Below are positions 1 to 8,749 of a stretch of 60,631 nt of DNA, piece after piece. The translations under genes and the position numbers were made by a program. Numbering within the stretch: the stretch's first letter is position 1; each line of letters opens with the position of its first letter. Below the pieces are notes generated by a model. It saw only the letters and a list, made by a program, of their open reading frames with translations, was not told the DNA's origin and ran no database searches. Origin of the DNA: Peptacetobacter sp900539645 (lineage in GTDB: Bacteria; Bacillota; Clostridia; Peptostreptococcales; Peptostreptococcaceae); assembly GCF_047807365.1 (NCBI RefSeq), contig NZ_JBLOUI010000008.1:1-60631 (forward strand). Direction: 5' to 3'.

Positions 1-8
1 TTTCTCGC

Positions 9-45
9 CTCTCTACACTCGTTATGAATGTAGGGAGCTTTTTGT
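9..45 (+). terminator. Rho-independent terminator of a plus-strand gene left of the window
   Basis: A 12-bp stem (9-20 with 26-37, one mismatch and one G-T pair) around a 5-nt loop is followed by CTTTTTG. The T-run orientation serves plus-strand transcription entering from outside the window. It faces the broken end of the aldo/keto reductase gene. Confidence 0.7.
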
Positions 46-94
46 AAAAATATATTTGTCTATATATGTATATTTTTGACTATATTTTTAACAA

Positions 95-727
95 CTATAT
101 AGTTGCTCCTTTAATAGGCTCCATAACAACTAGCGGAATACCTAATTCATTAGCAAGATCAACACCTCTTTGTCCTGCTTGAATTTCCATATCCATATAG
201 TTTAATTGTAACTGACAGAAATCCCAAGAATGATATCTTATAATTTCTTCAAATACATTAAATTCATCATGAAAACTAAATCCTAAATATTTTATCTTCC
301 CTTGTTTTCTTAGTTCCTCACACATTTCAATAATATGATATTCTTTTACTTTTTTCCATTTATCAGCATCTAGTGCATGTAATAGATAGAAATCAACATA
401 TTCAACATCTAATCGCTTTAATTGTGAATCAAATATTTCAATTGCTTCTTGTTGACTATTAATATTCCAGATTGGTAATTTTGTTGCAAGTTTAAAACTT
501 TCACGAGGATATTTTTTTAAAACTCTTCCAACAAATGGTTCACTATCGCCATCATGATAAGGATAAGCTGTATCAATATAAGTAACTCCTGATTCAATCG
601 CTAAATCAATCATCTTTTCAGCTTCTTTTTCTTCAATATGTCCATCTTGATCTAATGGAAATCTCATACAGCCAAATCCTAATAATGAAGCTTCTACGTC
701 TAATTTTTCAATTTTTCTATTTTCCAT
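95..727 (-). pseudogene. Aldo/keto reductase, C-terminally truncated
   Basis: The 210-residue product has the AKR N-terminal strand (LGFGCMRFP, residues 16-24) and the catalytic set: Asp52, Tyr55/Tyr57 in DTAYPYH, Lys83 and His117 in LLHALD. It therefore looks like an NADPH-dependent oxidoreductase. Members of this iron-sulfur AKR subfamily usually run to about 370 residues with a C-terminal ferredoxin-like domain. Here the frame stops right after the VVMEPIKGA segment, so the last barrel strands and the Cys cluster are absent. Glutamine is written almost only as CAA, unlike the CAG-rich housekeeping genes nearby, which suggests later arrival. It may be a remnant; residual activity is unlikely but not excluded. 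Confidence 0.7.
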
Positions 728-844
728 AACACTCTTCCCCCTTATATTATGAAGAACCTCTTCTTTTATTATACATAATTTATTAAAAAATTCCTTTTTT
801 ATTTTTAAGAGAGTTAAAAATACACTCCTCTTATAATTGTAAAA

Positions 845-898
845 TAAAAAAGTGTGCTAAATGTAAATATTGTCTAAATACATCTAACACACTTTTTA
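845..898 (-). terminator. Terminator downstream of guaA
   Basis: A long stem (AAAGTGTG-TA-ATGTA pairing with TACAT-TA-CACACTTT, minor mismatches) is flanked by an A-run on one side and a T-run on the other. It could work in both directions, but only guaA reads into it. Confidence 0.8.
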
Positions 899-929
899 TT
901 ATCTAAAGCATTTAAATTTCAATTTTATC

Positions 930-2468
930 TTATTCCCATTCTATTGTTCCTGGTGGTTTTGAAGTTATGTCATATACAACTCTGTTTGCACCTTCAACTT
1001 CATTTACTATTCTATTAGATATTTTTTCTAATACATCGTAAGGCATTTTGTACCAATCTGAAGTCATACCATCTGAAGAACTAACAGCTCTTATACCTAC
1101 AAGATATGCATAAGTTCTTTCATCTCCCATAACACCAACAGTTTTAACATCTGGAAGTGTAGCAAATGCCTGCCATATTTCTTTGTATAATCCAGCTTTC
1201 TTTAATTCTTCCATGTATATAGCATCGGCTTCTCTTAATATGTCACATTTTTCTTTTGTAACTTCACCGATAACTCTTATTCCAAGACCTGGTCCTGGGA
1301 ATGGATGTCTAAATATTAAATCTTCATCTATTCCTAGTTCTAAACCTATTTTTCTAACTTCATCTTTAAATAATTCTCTTAATGGTTCTATTATTTCCTG
1401 GAAATCAACATCTTCAGGAAGTCCACCAACGTTGTGGTGAGATTTTATAGTGGCTGCTCCGTTTCCGTGTCCACTTTCTATAACGTCTGGATATATTGTT
1501 CCCTGTACTAAGAAGTCCATTTTGCCTAATTTTTCAGATTCTTCTTCAAATACTCTTATAAATTCTTCACCTATTATTTTTCTTTTTCTTTCAGGTTCTG
1601 TAACACCTTTTAATTTAGATAAGAATCTATCTTCCGCATTAACTCTAACTAGATTCATATCAAATTTATCTCTGAATATTCTTTCTACATCGTCACCTTC
1701 ATCTTTTCTAAGTAGACCATGGTCAACGAATACACAAGTTAGGTTATCACCTATAGCTCTGTGCATTAATACAGCTGCAACAGATGAGTCAACTCCACCA
1801 CTTAATCCGCAAAGAGCTTTTCTATCTCCAACTTTTTCTTTTATTTCTTTTATTTTATCTTCTATGAAAGAATCTGTTGTCCAGTCACCTTTTACTTTAC
1901 ATATATTGTATAAGAAGTTTCTTAAAACTTTATCTCCGTCTAAACAATGTTCAACTTCTGGATGGAACTGTACTCCATATATATTTCTTTCAACATTCTG
2001 CATTGCAGCTATTGGACAATCAGCTGTGTATGCTATTACTTCAAATCCTGTTGGTAATTCAGATATGTAGTCAGTGTGACTCATCCATACTGAGTTAGTG
2101 TTTATTCCTTCGAATAAAGCAGATTCTTTGTAAGTTATTTCTGTTTTTCCGTATTCTTTCTGTTGTTTTCCACCTTTTTCAACTTTTCCGCCTAAAAGAT
2201 GTGCTATTAACTGATCTCCGTAGCATATACCTAAAACTGGTACACCTAATTCAAATATTTCAGTAGATATAGTTGGTGAATCTGGTAAGTATGCACTGTT
2301 AGGTCCACCTGTGAATATTATCCCTATTGGGTTTTTAGCTTTTATTTTTTCGATATCAGTTGTGCATGGAAGTATTTCACAGTACACGTTGTTATCTCTT
2401 ACTCTTCTAGCTATCAGCTGGTTGTACTGACCACCGAAGTCTATGACTAGCACTAATTCATGTTTCAT
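930..2468 (-). CDS. guaA: GMP synthase (glutamine-hydrolysing)
   Basis: It converts XMP, glutamine and ATP to GMP, the last step of guanine nucleotide synthesis. The N-terminal class I amidotransferase domain has the nucleophile Cys in GICYGDQ (near residue 82) and the His/Glu pair in FHPEVEH (near 169-171). The ATP pyrophosphatase domain carries the PP-loop SGGVDSS (near 223-229), and the C-terminal dimerisation domain ends in TSKPPGTIEWE. At 512 residues it is full length. The upstream TTG codon is in frame, but I chose the ATG at 2468 because GGAGAG lies about 7 nt before it. It has its own terminator and appears monocistronic. No purine riboswitch was recognised in its 250-bp leader. Confidence 0.97.
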   Translation of the reverse strand: MKHELVLVIDFGGQYNQLIARRVRDNNVYCEILPCTTDIEKIKAKNPIGIIFTGGPNSAYLPDSPTISTEIFELGVPVLGICYGDQLIAHLLGGKVEKGGKQQKEYGKTEITYKESALFEGINTNSVWMSHTDYISELPTGFEVIAYTADCPIAAMQNVERNIYGVQFHPEVEHCLDGDKVLRNFLYNICKVKGDWTTDSFIEDKIKEIKEKVGDRKALCGLSGGVDSSVAAVLMHRAIGDNLTCVFVDHGLLRKDEGDDVERIFRDKFDMNLVRVNAEDRFLSKLKGVTEPERKRKIIGEEFIRVFEEESEKLGKMDFLVQGTIYPDVIESGHGNGAATIKSHHNVGGLPEDVDFQEIIEPLRELFKDEVRKIGLELGIDEDLIFRHPFPGPGLGIRVIGEVTKEKCDILREADAIYMEELKKAGLYKEIWQAFATLPDVKTVGVMGDERTYAYLVGIRAVSSSDGMTSDWYKMPYDVLEKISNRIVNEVEGANRVVYDITSKPPGTIEWE

Positions 2469-2637
2469 CAATTTTCTCTCCTTCTTTATATAAATTTTTA
2501 TTTTTTTGCATAGTTAACTATTATAATATATCTATTATACTTTAATTTACCAACAATTAAAAGATTTATCATTAAATTGTCAACCTATGTACTTATATCT
2601 TTTAACTTTATTTCATAAATAATTCATATTTTATTCA

Positions 2638-2700
2638 TAAAAAAAAAAGATATCAATCAAATTTTAAGTTGTTAAATATAAAATCGACCAATATCTTTTA
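2638..2700 (-). terminator. Terminator of the DUF2871 gene
   Basis: On the minus strand AAAGATAT pairs with ATATCTTT across a 40-nt partly paired loop, followed by a run of ten T residues. It sits directly after the DUF2871 stop codon. Confidence 0.65.
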
Positions 2701-2719
2701 TAAGCATTTTTAATTTTTA

Positions 2720-3139
2720 CTATTTTGCATCTGCTGCTTTTCTAAGAATCATAAAGAAAAGTATTATTCCTATTGCCATAACTATATGAGCAAGTCCTGC
2801 GATTCCAGAAATAGATGCGTTCATCGCTGTAGTAAGAGCCATATACTTAACCTGTGTTATCCCTCTAACTAAAAGCATAATTACCATTCCTATTAAGCCC
2901 ACGTTGTATATAATAAAGAATTTATTTATTCTTTTATCTTCTGAAATTTTATACTGTTTTTCTAAAAGTGCAACCACTAAGAAGAATATCATACCAAGCA
3001 CAAATAAATGTACATGTACTTTTCCAAGCGTTGTTACACCAACAAATTGATTAAACTTTGCAAACTCTCTGTAGAATACTCCTCCTATCATAGCAAGTAT
3101 TGCATATAAAAATGATGTGTTTATAAATTTCTTTTCCAT
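2720..3139 (-). CDS. DUF2871 family four-helix membrane protein
   Basis: This 139-residue protein is almost wholly hydrophobic, with four predicted membrane helices (roughly residues 8-25, 40-60, 72-92 and 110-132). A conserved-looking KVHVHLFVLGM segment in helix 2 has two His residues that could bind a metal or haem. The pattern matches DUF2871, a small family of unknown function found in anaerobic Firmicutes. The gene stands alone, with a good GGAGG ribosome binding site and a palindrome in its promoter region (3190-3211). The function is not known. Confidence 0.7.
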   Translation of the reverse strand: MEKKFINTSFLYAILAMIGGVFYREFAKFNQFVGVTTLGKVHVHLFVLGMIFFLVVALLEKQYKISEDKRINKFFIIYNVGLIGMVIMLLVRGITQVKYMALTTAMNASISGIAGLAHIVMAIGIILFFMILRKAADAK

Positions 3140-3189
3140 AATAAAAATCCTCCATTCAAGCTATTTGATTAATTCGTACAATCAAATGC

Positions 3190-3211
3190 AATATACTCAT
3201 ACTAGTATATT
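3190..3211. promoter_or_regulatory. Perfect inverted repeat upstream of the DUF2871 gene, candidate operator
   Basis: AATATACT and AGTATATT form a perfect 8-bp inverted repeat with a 6-bp spacer, about 50 bp before the gene start. This is the size and symmetry expected for a dimeric repressor such as a MarR-type protein. No cognate regulator is adjacent. Confidence 0.4.
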
Positions 3212-3280
3212 ACCCAGCTAAATGGAGGATAAACAGATTTTATTTTACACTATAATGTTTTTTATATTTAAATATTTTTA

Positions 3281-4900
3281 CTACATCATTCCTGGCATTC
3301 CACCTGCCATAGGATCTGCTTCTTTTTCTGGTATATCTGCAACAGCTGCTTCTGTTGTTAAGAATACACCTGCTATTGATGCAGCGTTCTGTAAAGCTGT
3401 TCTACTAACTTTAGTAGGGTCAACTATACCAGCTTCTATCATATTTACATATTCTTCGTTTAATGCATCAAATCCTACATGAAGGTCTGCATCCATTACA
3501 TTTTTAACTATAACTGCACCTTCAAGACCTGCATTTATAGCTATCTGTCTTAATGGTTCTTCAAGAGCTTTTCTTATTATGTTAGCACCTAGTTTTTCTT
3601 CACCATCTAATGAGTTAACAAGCTCTTCTACTGCTGGTATTACGCTTACAAGTGCTGTACCACCACCAGCTACTATACCTTCTTCAACAGCTGCTTTTGT
3701 AGCATTTAAAGCATCTTCTATTCTTAATTTCTTTTCTTTCATTTCAACTTCTGTAGCAGCACCAACTCTGACAACTGCTACACCACCGGCAAGTTTTGCT
3801 AATCTTTCCTGAAGTTTTTCTCTATCAAAATCAGAAGTTGTCTGGTCTATCTGGTGTCTTATCTGATTTATTCTTTCGTCTATTGCTTCTTTAAATCCAG
3901 CACCACCTACTATTGTAGTAGCTTCTTTTGTAACTTTAACTGATGCTGCATTACCAAGCATATAAAGTTCAGTATCTTTTAAATCGTATCCTAATTCATC
4001 AGATATTACCTGAGCACCTGTTAATGTAGCTATATCTCCTAGCATATCTTTTCTTCTATCGCCAAATCCTGGAGCTTTAACAGCTACAACATCAAATGTT
4101 CCTCTTAATTTATTAACTACTAATGTAGATAATGCTTCACCTTCTACATCGTCAGCTATTATTAATAATTTTCTTCCCTGCTGAACTATCTGTTCAAGTA
4201 TAGGTAATATTTCCTGTATATTAGATATTTTCTTATCTGTTATTAATATGTATGGATTGTCTAAAACAGCTTCCATTTTATCTACGTCTGTTACCATGTA
4301 AGCTGATACAAATCCTCTGTCAAACTGCATACCTTCAACAGCGTCTAATTCTGTGTGCATTGTTTTTGATTCTTCAACAGTTATAACACCGTCTTTACCA
4401 ACTATTTCCATAGCTTCAGCTAATAATTTACCAACTTCTTCATCTCCTGAAGAAACTGATGCAACCTGAGATATTTCTTCTTTAGTAGATATATCTTTTG
4501 AATGAGCTTTTAACTGTTCAACCGCTACTTCAACAGCTTTCTGTATACCTTTTCTTAAAAGAACTGGGTTAGATCCAGCTGTTACATTTTTTAAACCTTC
4601 TCTTATTATTGCCTGAGCAAGTACTGTAGCTGTTGTAGTACCATCCCCTGCTATGTCGTTAGTTTTAACTGCAACTTCTTTAACCAACTGTGCTCCCATA
4701 TTTTCAAATCTATCTTCAAGTTCTATTTCTTTTGCTATTGTTACACCGTCATTAGTTATAAGTGGAGTACCAAATTTTTTATCAAGTATTACGTTTCTTC
4801 CTTTTGGTCCCATTGTAACTTTAACTGTATCAGCTAATTTATTTACTCCTGTTGCTAATGCTTTTCTTGTATCTTCTGAGAATTTTATTTCTTTTGCCAT
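3281..4900 (-). CDS. groL: Chaperonin GroEL (Hsp60)
   Basis: This is the large chaperonin subunit: a 14-mer that folds cytosolic proteins with ATP and GroES. The 539-residue sequence shows the ATP-binding motifs (TVTMGPKGRN-type near 28-37, GDGTTTATVLA near 86-96) and the typical Gly/Met-rich tail DPMAGGMPGMM. It follows groS by 70 bp and shares its CIRCE-controlled promoter. Glutamine is nearly always CAG although the genome is AT-rich, consistent with a highly expressed gene using a preferred tRNA. Confidence 0.98.
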   Translation of the reverse strand: MAKEIKFSEDTRKALATGVNKLADTVKVTMGPKGRNVILDKKFGTPLITNDGVTIAKEIELEDRFENMGAQLVKEVAVKTNDIAGDGTTTATVLAQAIIREGLKNVTAGSNPVLLRKGIQKAVEVAVEQLKAHSKDISTKEEISQVASVSSGDEEVGKLLAEAMEIVGKDGVITVEESKTMHTELDAVEGMQFDRGFVSAYMVTDVDKMEAVLDNPYILITDKKISNIQEILPILEQIVQQGRKLLIIADDVEGEALSTLVVNKLRGTFDVVAVKAPGFGDRRKDMLGDIATLTGAQVISDELGYDLKDTELYMLGNAASVKVTKEATTIVGGAGFKEAIDERINQIRHQIDQTTSDFDREKLQERLAKLAGGVAVVRVGAATEVEMKEKKLRIEDALNATKAAVEEGIVAGGGTALVSVIPAVEELVNSLDGEEKLGANIIRKALEEPLRQIAINAGLEGAVIVKNVMDADLHVGFDALNEEYVNMIEAGIVDPTKVSRTALQNAASIAGVFLTTEAAVADIPEKEADPMAGGMPGMM

Positions 4901-4969
4901 TTTAACTACCTCCCCAAACTAAAACAAAACTTATACTGATATCTTTTGACTATACTTCTATTATTTTTC

Positions 4970-5254
4970 TTATTCTAATACTGCTAATATATCTGCTTCT
5001 TTTATTATTATATATTCTTCGCCTTCAACTTTAACTTCTGTTCCAGCGTATTTAGAATATATAACCTTATCACCTTTTTTAAGCTCCATTTTTATTTCTT
5101 TACCATCTACTATTCCACCTGGTCCAACTTCTATTACTTCAGCTATCTGAGGCTGTTCTTTTGCTGCACCTGCAAGTATTATTCCGCTTGCAGTTTTTTC
5201 TTCTGCCTCTGCTCTTTTTATTACTACTCTGTCTGCTAATGGTCTTATTTTCAT
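4970..5254 (-). CDS. groS: Co-chaperonin GroES (Hsp10)
   Basis: This is the heptameric lid of the GroEL chamber. At 94 residues it has the family N-terminus (MKIRPLADRVVIK), the mobile loop around residues 17-30 (EEKTASGIILAG) and the C-terminal IIKEADILAVLE strand. It is first in the groS-groL operon. The leader holds a canonical CIRCE repeat and a sigma-A promoter, so HrcA heat-shock repression is expected. Confidence 0.97.
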   Translation of the reverse strand: MKIRPLADRVVIKRAEAEEKTASGIILAGAAKEQPQIAEVIEVGPGGIVDGKEIKMELKKGDKVIYSKYAGTEVKVEGEEYIIIKEADILAVLE

Positions 5255-5310
5255 TACCTAGCGCCTCCTATTTATATATCAATTTATAAGTTTAATCGCT
5301 TATTTTTTGT

Positions 5311-5337
5311 TTAGCACTCTAAGACTATGAGTGCTAA
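5311..5337. promoter_or_regulatory. CIRCE operator (HrcA binding site)
   Basis: TTAGCACTC-N9-GAGTGCTAA is an exact match to the CIRCE inverted repeat. It lies just downstream of the groS promoter, so HrcA binding would block transcription until heat shock. Confidence 0.97.
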
Positions 5338-5346
5338 CAATTATTA

Positions 5347-5375
5347 TAATATACCTTTTATTTTCATTTTTCAAT
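5347..5375 (-). promoter_or_regulatory. Sigma-A promoter of groS-groL
   Basis: Read on the minus strand: TTGAAA, 17 bp, TATTAT (an overlapping TATAAT lies 3 bp on), ending about 10 bp before the CIRCE repeat. Confidence 0.75.
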
Positions 5376-5431
5376 ACTTTCTACAGAAATTTTTGACTAT
5401 GTTATATATCTATTAATAATTGTTTTTAATC

Positions 5432-6307
5432 CTATTTTCCTATGCCTAATTCTCTAGCATAATAGAATAAATACTGCTGTGCATATCCTGCTATATCGCC
5501 AAATTTTTCAAGGGCAAACTTTCTCATCTTAGGTAAACTCATATCTTCTTCAATGTAGAATTCCTGCATTACTCTCTTTACCCAAACATCGACTGGGAAT
5601 GTGTCTATCTTCTGCATACCAAATAATGCTATGCAGTCGCAAACTTTTGGTCCAACCCCATTAAATTTTTTAAGTTCTTTGCAGCAATCTTCTGTGCTAA
5701 GTTTTCTAAAGTCTTTAACATCTAGTCCAAGTTTTACAACCGACTCGCATGTACTTTTTATGTATTTATCTCTAAATCCAGTTTTACATTCTCTTATTTC
5801 TTCTTGTGTAGCTTTATTTAATTCTTCTGGTGTAGGGAATGCATAGTATTTCTTACCTCTATACTCTCCTATCATTTTTCCATATCTTTCAGATAGGTTT
5901 TCTATTGCTCTCTGTATCATTGGTATTCTGTTGTTTGAAGATATTATAAATGAAATTAACATCTCCCAACTGTCCTGTCTAAGTATTCTTATTCCCCATC
6001 CAAAGTCTACTGCTTTGTCTAAGTATTCATCGAATTCTTTAAGAGTACTTTTTATTTTTCCATAGTCTGTGTCCATATCGAAGTAGTCACGCCATATGTT
6101 TTCGTAGTCCTCTTTTGTAGTATTATCTATTATTACATTGTTTCCTTCTCTTTTTATGTTGATTACTTTTTCCATAGCAACACCTGTGTATGAGCCGTCT
6201 TCTTCCGCTCTCCATCTGAAACACTGACCACATTCAAATATATGCTTTGGATCAAAGTCTGCTACGTCTTCTAATATTATTCCGTTTTCTTTTTCTATAA
6301 TGTTCAT
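5432..6307 (-). CDS. 8-oxoguanine DNA glycosylase/lyase, OGG1 type
   Basis: This is a base-excision repair enzyme that removes 8-oxoguanine and nicks the abasic site. An N-terminal OGG_N-like domain (about 1-115) precedes the helix-hairpin-helix/GPD fold. The FNGVGPKVCDC segment supplies the likely Schiff-base Lys221, and FPVDVWV supplies the catalytic Asp240. At 291 residues it fits bacterial OGG1 proteins. A TTG codon 15 nt upstream is in frame, but the ATG at 6307 has GAGGTG at the right distance. It is transcribed divergently from a LysR gene. Confidence 0.88.
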   Translation of the reverse strand: MNIIEKENGIILEDVADFDPKHIFECGQCFRWRAEEDGSYTGVAMEKVINIKREGNNVIIDNTTKEDYENIWRDYFDMDTDYGKIKSTLKEFDEYLDKAVDFGWGIRILRQDSWEMLISFIISSNNRIPMIQRAIENLSERYGKMIGEYRGKKYYAFPTPEELNKATQEEIRECKTGFRDKYIKSTCESVVKLGLDVKDFRKLSTEDCCKELKKFNGVGPKVCDCIALFGMQKIDTFPVDVWVKRVMQEFYIEEDMSLPKMRKFALEKFGDIAGYAQQYLFYYARELGIGK

Positions 6308-6572
6308 TTTGCACCTCGTCAATAAATTTCATAATTATAATTTTATATCTAAAATTTGCATACTTAATAATATAATACCCTATCAAATTATTATTAAAAA
6401 GTTATATTTTTGTTTATCGTATTTTTATCTACCTTATATGCTATAATAAATTTACTATATATAAATATTATTATACATTTTTTGTAATTAGTAAATTAAT
6501 TTCTATATTGCTTAATATGTTATAATATACTAGAATTTCTAATTTTAACTATTTAGAAGGGGGGCGAGAAAT

Positions 6573-7463
6573 TTGTTAGAGGAATTAAAAACATTTATCG
6601 CTGTTGTTGAAATTAAGAATTTTACCAAAGCTGCAGAGTACCTAAGTCTTTCACAACCAAGTGTTAGTGTACACATCAAAAATTTGGAAAACTATTTTGG
6701 AGAAAAACTCATAGACAGATCTGTTAGACAAAAATCTATAAAAATAACTGAACAGGGTTATTTACTTTACAAAAGAGCTAAAGAAGTAGTAAGTATAATC
6801 GAAGCTGCTAAGCTAGAAGTTAAAATCGATACGGAATATATTGTTGGAGATATTAAAATTTCAGCTGTTCCTTCAGCTACAAATTATATTCTTCCAAAAT
6901 ATATAGCTGAGTTTTCAAAGAAATATCCAAATATAAATATAGAACTATCTATGAAAAGTTTTGACGATGTAAAAAAAGATTTGGTTAATCTAGATGCAGA
7001 TATAGGTATTATAGACAGAAAGATTATGTCTGATGATTTTGAACAACAGGAATGCTTTAAAGAAAATATGAAGTTAATTTTCCCTTACGATTATAAAACT
7101 TATATTTCTAATATCCATTCTTATGAAAATCTAAGTGGACAGAATTGGATTTTAAGGGAAAAAGGATCTGGAACAAGATTTTTAACAGAGTATTTTCTAA
7201 ACAAAAAACAGATAATCCCCAAATCTGTTTTCATTATGGGAAGTAGTTATTCAATAAAGGAAGCTGTAAAAAATGGAATGGGTATTTCTATACTATCTGG
7301 TTCCGCTTGTGAGCAGTTTGAAAATTCTAATGAAATATTCTGCATGGATATAGACAACGAATTTTCTAGAACTTTCTATTCTATTTCTCAGAAAAATTTC
7401 AAACCAAAGAGATCAGTTTCATTATTTTTAGATGAAATAAAAAATAGTGATGCTCAAATTTAA
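6573..7463 (+). CDS. LysR-family transcriptional regulator
   Basis: The 296-residue protein has an N-terminal winged helix-turn-helix (residues about 3-60: FTKAAEYLSLSQPSVSVHI) and a periplasmic-binding-protein-like effector domain (about 90-290). It resembles the CysL/YwfK branch, but the ligand cannot be read from sequence. The start is TTG with a strong AAGGGGGGC site 9-18 bp upstream. It is divergent from the DNA glycosylase gene and followed by its own terminator, so it may regulate itself and perhaps that neighbour. Glutamine codons are mixed CAA/CAG. Confidence 0.85.
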   Translation: MLEELKTFIAVVEIKNFTKAAEYLSLSQPSVSVHIKNLENYFGEKLIDRSVRQKSIKITEQGYLLYKRAKEVVSIIEAAKLEVKIDTEYIVGDIKISAVPSATNYILPKYIAEFSKKYPNINIELSMKSFDDVKKDLVNLDADIGIIDRKIMSDDFEQQECFKENMKLIFPYDYKTYISNIHSYENLSGQNWILREKGSGTRFLTEYFLNKKQIIPKSVFIMGSSYSIKEAVKNGMGISILSGSACEQFENSNEIFCMDIDNEFSRTFYSISQKNFKPKRSVSLFLDEIKNSDAQI

Positions 7464-7534
7464 TAATTCTAAATAGTTCTAATCTAGTTATACGACCATT
7501 TATTTGTCGAATAAATTCGATATACTGTTGCAAT

Positions 7535-7568
7535 AAAAAAGGTCATCTCTTCTGAGATGACCTTTTTC
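7535..7568. terminator. Bidirectional terminator between the LysR gene and the small membrane protein gene
   Basis: AAAAAGGTCATCTC-TTCT-GAGATGACCTTTTTC is a perfect 14-bp stem with runs on both sides. It serves the two convergent genes. Confidence 0.92.
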
Positions 7569-7570
7569 TT

Positions 7571-7795
7571 TTAGTCTATTTTATCTTGTTCTTTATTATT
7601 TTCTTTTTGTTCCTGCTCATGTTCTTTTACTATTTTTGCATATTTTAGAGATGTAAACATCAATATTATTATAGTTAAAAACATTACAGGACTTATATTT
7701 ATACCTTTAAATTTATAAAGATATAGCATTACTAGAAGTATTACTCCCCAAAATGCAGCAGTTATTTGATGTCTGTACTCTAAAAATTTATCCAT
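7571..7795 (-). CDS. Small two-helix membrane protein, function unknown
   Basis: The 74-residue product has two hydrophobic helices (about 12-27 and 35-49) and a charged tail of repeated Glu/Gln/Lys. I do not recognise a family. It sits 50 bp downstream of pyrD on the same strand and ends at the shared terminator, so it may be the last gene of the pyr operon transcript. Length, ribosome site and position support a real gene. Confidence 0.6.
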   Translation of the reverse strand: MDKFLEYRHQITAAFWGVILLVMLYLYKFKGINISPVMFLTIIILMFTSLKYAKIVKEHEQEQKENNKEQDKID

Positions 7796-7846
7796 TTAGA
7801 TTACACTCCTATTTTTTGAACACTATAATATAATTTTTTTAATCTA

Positions 7847-8749
7847 TTATATTATACCTCTTATTTCATCAAAAGATTTTATTCCTTCTCTATCCATAAA
7901 ATCATTAAGGTCTTTTATTATTTTTGTTCCTATTTCTGGGTCCATAAAGTTTGCAGTTCCAACCTGAACTACAGTAGCTCCAGCCATTATAAATTCTATA
8001 ACATCTTCTGCTGTAGATATTCCACCTATTCCTATTACTGGTATGTTTACGGCTTTACTTACTTCATATACCATTCTAAGAGCTATAGGTTTTATAGCAG
8101 GTCCAGAAAGTCCAGCTGTTACATTTTCAAATACTGGTTTTCTTCTTCTTATGTCTATTGCAAGGGCTTTAAATGTATTTACTAAAGATACACCATCTGC
8201 TCCTTCTTCTTCACAAACTTTTGCCATTCCAACTATATCCTCTGCATTTGGAGATAGTTTTACAACTAGAGGGTGTTTGCAAACTTTTCTTACTTCTCTT
8301 ACCACTTCTCTAGCTACTTCATTTTTAATTCCGAAAGCCATTCCTCCAGCTTTTACGTTAGGGCAAGATATGTTAAGCTCTACCATATCTATATCCTGAT
8401 CATTTAAAAGTTCAACACCTTTTACATAATCTTCTAGGCATCCTCCACCAACGTTAGCTATTCTAACACAGTTTAGGTTTCCAAAGAAAGGCATTTCGTG
8501 GTCTATAAATCCCTGTACTCCTGGGTTTTCAAGACCAACACTGTTCATTATTCCAGATGGAGTTTCGTGTATTCTTAAACCGTTGTTTCCTGGTTTTGCA
8601 TTTAAAGTAAGACCTTTGCTGCTCACTCCACCTAGTTCATTTATATCGTAGTATTCATTGTATTCTTTACCAAATCCAAATGTTCCTGAGGCCATTACTA
8701 TAGGATTTTTAAATTCTATTTCTCCAAATTTTACTCTTAAATCTGCCAT
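7847..8749 (-). CDS. pyrD: Dihydroorotate dehydrogenase, class 1B catalytic subunit
   Basis: It oxidises dihydroorotate to orotate in pyrimidine synthesis and passes electrons through PyrK to NAD+. The 300-residue FMN barrel has the class 1B active-site Cys129 in NISCPNVKAGG and Lys45 in SSKGLT. The C-terminal phosphate-binding strands include IGIGGIS and AGATVVQVGT. It overlaps pyrK by one base (ATGA-type), as expected for translationally coupled subunits. Confidence 0.96.
   Translation of the reverse strand: MADLRVKFGEIEFKNPIVMASGTFGFGKEYNEYYDINELGGVSSKGLTLNAKPGNNGLRIHETPSGIMNSVGLENPGVQGFIDHEMPFFGNLNCVRIANVGGGCLEDYVKGVELLNDQDIDMVELNISCPNVKAGGMAFGIKNEVAREVVREVRKVCKHPLVVKLSPNAEDIVGMAKVCEEEGADGVSLVNTFKALAIDIRRRKPVFENVTAGLSGPAIKPIALRMVYEVSKAVNIPVIGIGGISTAEDVIEFIMAGATVVQVGTANFMDPEIGTKIIKDLNDFMDREGIKSFDEIRGII

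Noticed and set aside
1450..2070. Plus-strand open frames opposite guaA and other long open frames antisense to real genes
   Set aside because: They mirror minus-strand coding genes, have Ser/Leu-rich products, and lack ribosome sites and motifs.
2472..2719. Guanine riboswitch upstream of guaA
   Set aside because: No recognisable purine aptamer core (conserved loop pairs and three-way junction) on the minus strand.
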